A DNA stretch of 64,000 bases from Anaerolineales bacterium (GTDB taxonomy: Bacteria > Chloroflexota > Anaerolineae > 4572-78 > J111). Positions 62,743-64,000 of the stretch are shown piece after piece (the first letter of the stretch is position 1; each line of letters starts with the position of its first letter). The stretch lies in assembly GCA_015075185.1 (NCBI GenBank), contig JABTUW010000001.1, positions 496,001 through 560,000 on the forward strand, given 5' to 3'. The position numbers and the translations under genes were made by a program. The notes below the pieces were generated by a model. It saw only the letters and a program-made list of their open reading frames with translations. It was not told the DNA's origin and did no database searches.

Positions 62743-63139
62743 ACCTTTTGTTTCTCCCAGCCCTGACAAGCCGGAACCAAACAGGTTTATAGACAGGATT
62801 AACAGGATTAACAAGATTTTAAAAATTCAATCCTGTAAATCTTGTAAATCCTGTCTAAATTTCTTGCTCAATGTACAAAAATTTGTAGTGTTCACTGAGA
62901 GGTTAAACAAACCACCCTGACGCTAAGAGCCTGAGGCTAAAACCGTCAGGCTGAAAGAGCGAAGCCCGGTGGGCTAATTTAGCTCGTAGAGCTTTGCTCT
63001 CTCAGCGCGACGGCTTCAGCCTCGCGCTTTGGACCTGGTGATAATGTTCAACTTGTTCGTGAACGGGACACAATGTACAAAAATTTCATTGTTTAGGCTC
63101 TAAAGGTCTTGAAGACCTGTAGGGCCTTAGACGACAGGA
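62743..63139. repeat. 397-bp gap with repeat copy C and two more palindromes
   Basis: Copy C of the ACAGGATTAACAGG repeat occupies 62791-62857 (GACAGGATTAACAGGATTAA facing GTAAATCCTGTC). Next, about 62918-63030, is a ~110-bp palindrome with AGCCTGAGGCTAAAACCGTC and GACGGCTTCAGCCTCGCGC. Finally a hairpin TTAGGCTCTAAAGGTCTT with its near complement (63093-63129) lies just after the binding-protein stop and may be its terminator. No gene seen. Confidence 0.7.
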
Positions 63140-64000
63140 TTACTGCTGCGGGAAACCGGCATCCTCAGCCGCCAGGACAAAAGCAGCCTGGGCCGCCGCC
63201 ACATCCCGGTCAGAAGCAAATTTGATGACAATGTCGCCAAATTGTGTCGCCCAACTGGGAATAGCCCCGGAACCGTGGGTCACCATAGGGATAATGCGAG
63301 CCGTTTTGAAATCGTCAGCAGTGCTCTGGAAATAGGCCCGCCGGTCGGCCGGAAAGGTATTGTAATCGCAATCGGTACGGGCGCAGATCGAGCCTTTATT
63401 CTGGTTAAAGGCTTCCTGGGCATCTTTGCGGGTAAGCAGTTTGATAAACTCAATCGCATTTTCTTTGTTGGGAGCTTCTTTAGTCAAGGAAAAACCATCA
63501 GATACTAAGAAGAAAGTGCCTTGAGTCCCCGGAGCCGGATTCCAGGTGACGTAATCTGTAGCGTTATTGACCAGCACTTCTCCATAAGCCCAGTCGCCCA
63601 TAATGTTGAAAGCGGCTTGATCATTGATGACCAGTTCAATGCCGCCCACCCAGCCAATCGTGCCCCGATCTTCGTTAGTGCAGTCCAACAGTTTGTTGAA
63701 GTTTTCCAAAGCCTGGGCGACAGTGGGATCGGTCCAGGAAACCGACCCATTCCACAAGCCGCTAAACTTATCGGCGCCGACGGTACCCAACAGCACATCT
63801 TCAAACGTATGGCTTAACTCAAAACCATCGGAGATCCCCAGGCCCAGCGGAACCACGCCCTGGCTCTTGAGAGTCTCACAGGCAGCAAAGAATTCGTCAA
63901 AGTTGGTGGGCACGGTCAGGCCGGCCTTTTCCAGCACCCGGGTATTGGTCCACATCACCCCGCCGCGATGGATATTGAGGGGAACCGTATAGGTGTTGCC
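63140..64000 (-). CDS. Family 1 sugar-binding protein, 5' part outside the window
   Basis: 287 visible residues in one frame from the window edge to TAA. VPLNIHRGGVMWTNTRVLEK, TVPTNFDEFFAACETLKSQG, FNIMGDWAYGEV and SDGFSLTKEAPNKENAIEFI are characteristic of family 1 extracellular solute-binding proteins for oligosaccharides. The signal peptide lies beyond the right edge. First visible gene of the sugar import operon. Confidence 0.88.
   Translation of the reverse strand, partial: GNTYTVPLNIHRGGVMWTNTRVLEKAGLTVPTNFDEFFAACETLKSQGVVPLGLGISDGFELSHTFEDVLLGTVGADKFSGLWNGSVSWTDPTVAQALENFNKLLDCTNEDRGTIGWVGGIELVINDQAAFNIMGDWAYGEVLVNNATDYVTWNPAPGTQGTFFLVSDGFSLTKEAPNKENAIEFIKLLTRKDAQEAFNQNKGSICARTDCDYNTFPADRRAYFQSTADDFKTARIIPMVTHGSGAIPSWATQFGDIVIKFASDRDVAAAQAAFVLAAEDAGFPQQ

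Overview
The window looks like a stretch of a GC-rich Chloroflexota chromosome, probably from the Anaerolineae/Caldilineae side of the phylum. This is inferred from protein style: STAND-LuxR regulators, Thr/Pro-rich membrane-anchored surface proteins, a family 3 binding protein and a permuted family 5 binding protein of types I associate with Chloroflexota, CarD and RRM proteins side by side, and many intergenic palindromic repeats. No rRNA, tRNA, CRISPR array, transposase or integrase gene was found.

Layout. 1-3.3 kb: glutamate synthase large subunit, cut by the left edge. 3.6-9.5 kb: acyl-CoA dehydrogenase-like flavoprotein, an MNT/HepT pair whose HepT has an in-frame TAG, a lipoprotein with two tandem glycoside-hydrolase barrels, SnoaL-like and ICMT-like proteins. 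9.7-21.5 kb: STAND-LuxR regulator, lone 2-oxoacid dehydrogenase E2, amino-acid ABC transporter parts, peptide deformylase, beta-CASP nuclease, methylene-H4MPT dehydrogenase and a SerA/ParB-like fusion. 21.7-30 kb: accessory plus-strand genes (HEPN protein, HigBA, ICMT-like, TPR, DinB, HEAT, AviRa-like rRNA methyltransferase, GH43, methyltransferase), several separated by attC-like palindromes and a shared ~90 bp repeat; this resembles an integron-type cassette array.

30.0-30.6 kb carries the most striking gene: a protein-disulfide-oxidoreductase-like protein in which an in-frame UGA replaces the first cysteine of CxxC, followed at the right distance by a bacterial SECIS-like hairpin. It is a strong selenoprotein candidate. 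30.7-40 kb: peptide ABC permeases, response regulator, a candidate structured RNA with its own promoter and terminator, a small GH100/GT4/PIG-L cluster, CarD and RRM genes. 40.1-45.9 kb is frameshift-dense: LuxR fragment, FtsX permease, RNase and membrane-protein fragments, and a circularly permuted peptide-binding protein, either pseudogenes or poorly polished assembly. 46-52.7 kb: amino-acid binding lipoprotein, SbcC-like ATPase, and two surface proteins (PKD+LysM; jelly-roll plus LPTTG tail). 52.7-64 kb, all minus strand: sugar kinase pair, GNAT, DUF1624, HAD, ROK kinase, PfkB kinase, Gfo/Idh/MocA oxidoreductase and a complete-looking carbohydrate ABC importer (no ATPase), i.e. a sugar uptake and catabolism locus.

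At least eight different families of long imperfect palindromes occupy the intergenic spaces, and some have been absorbed into the ends of reading frames.
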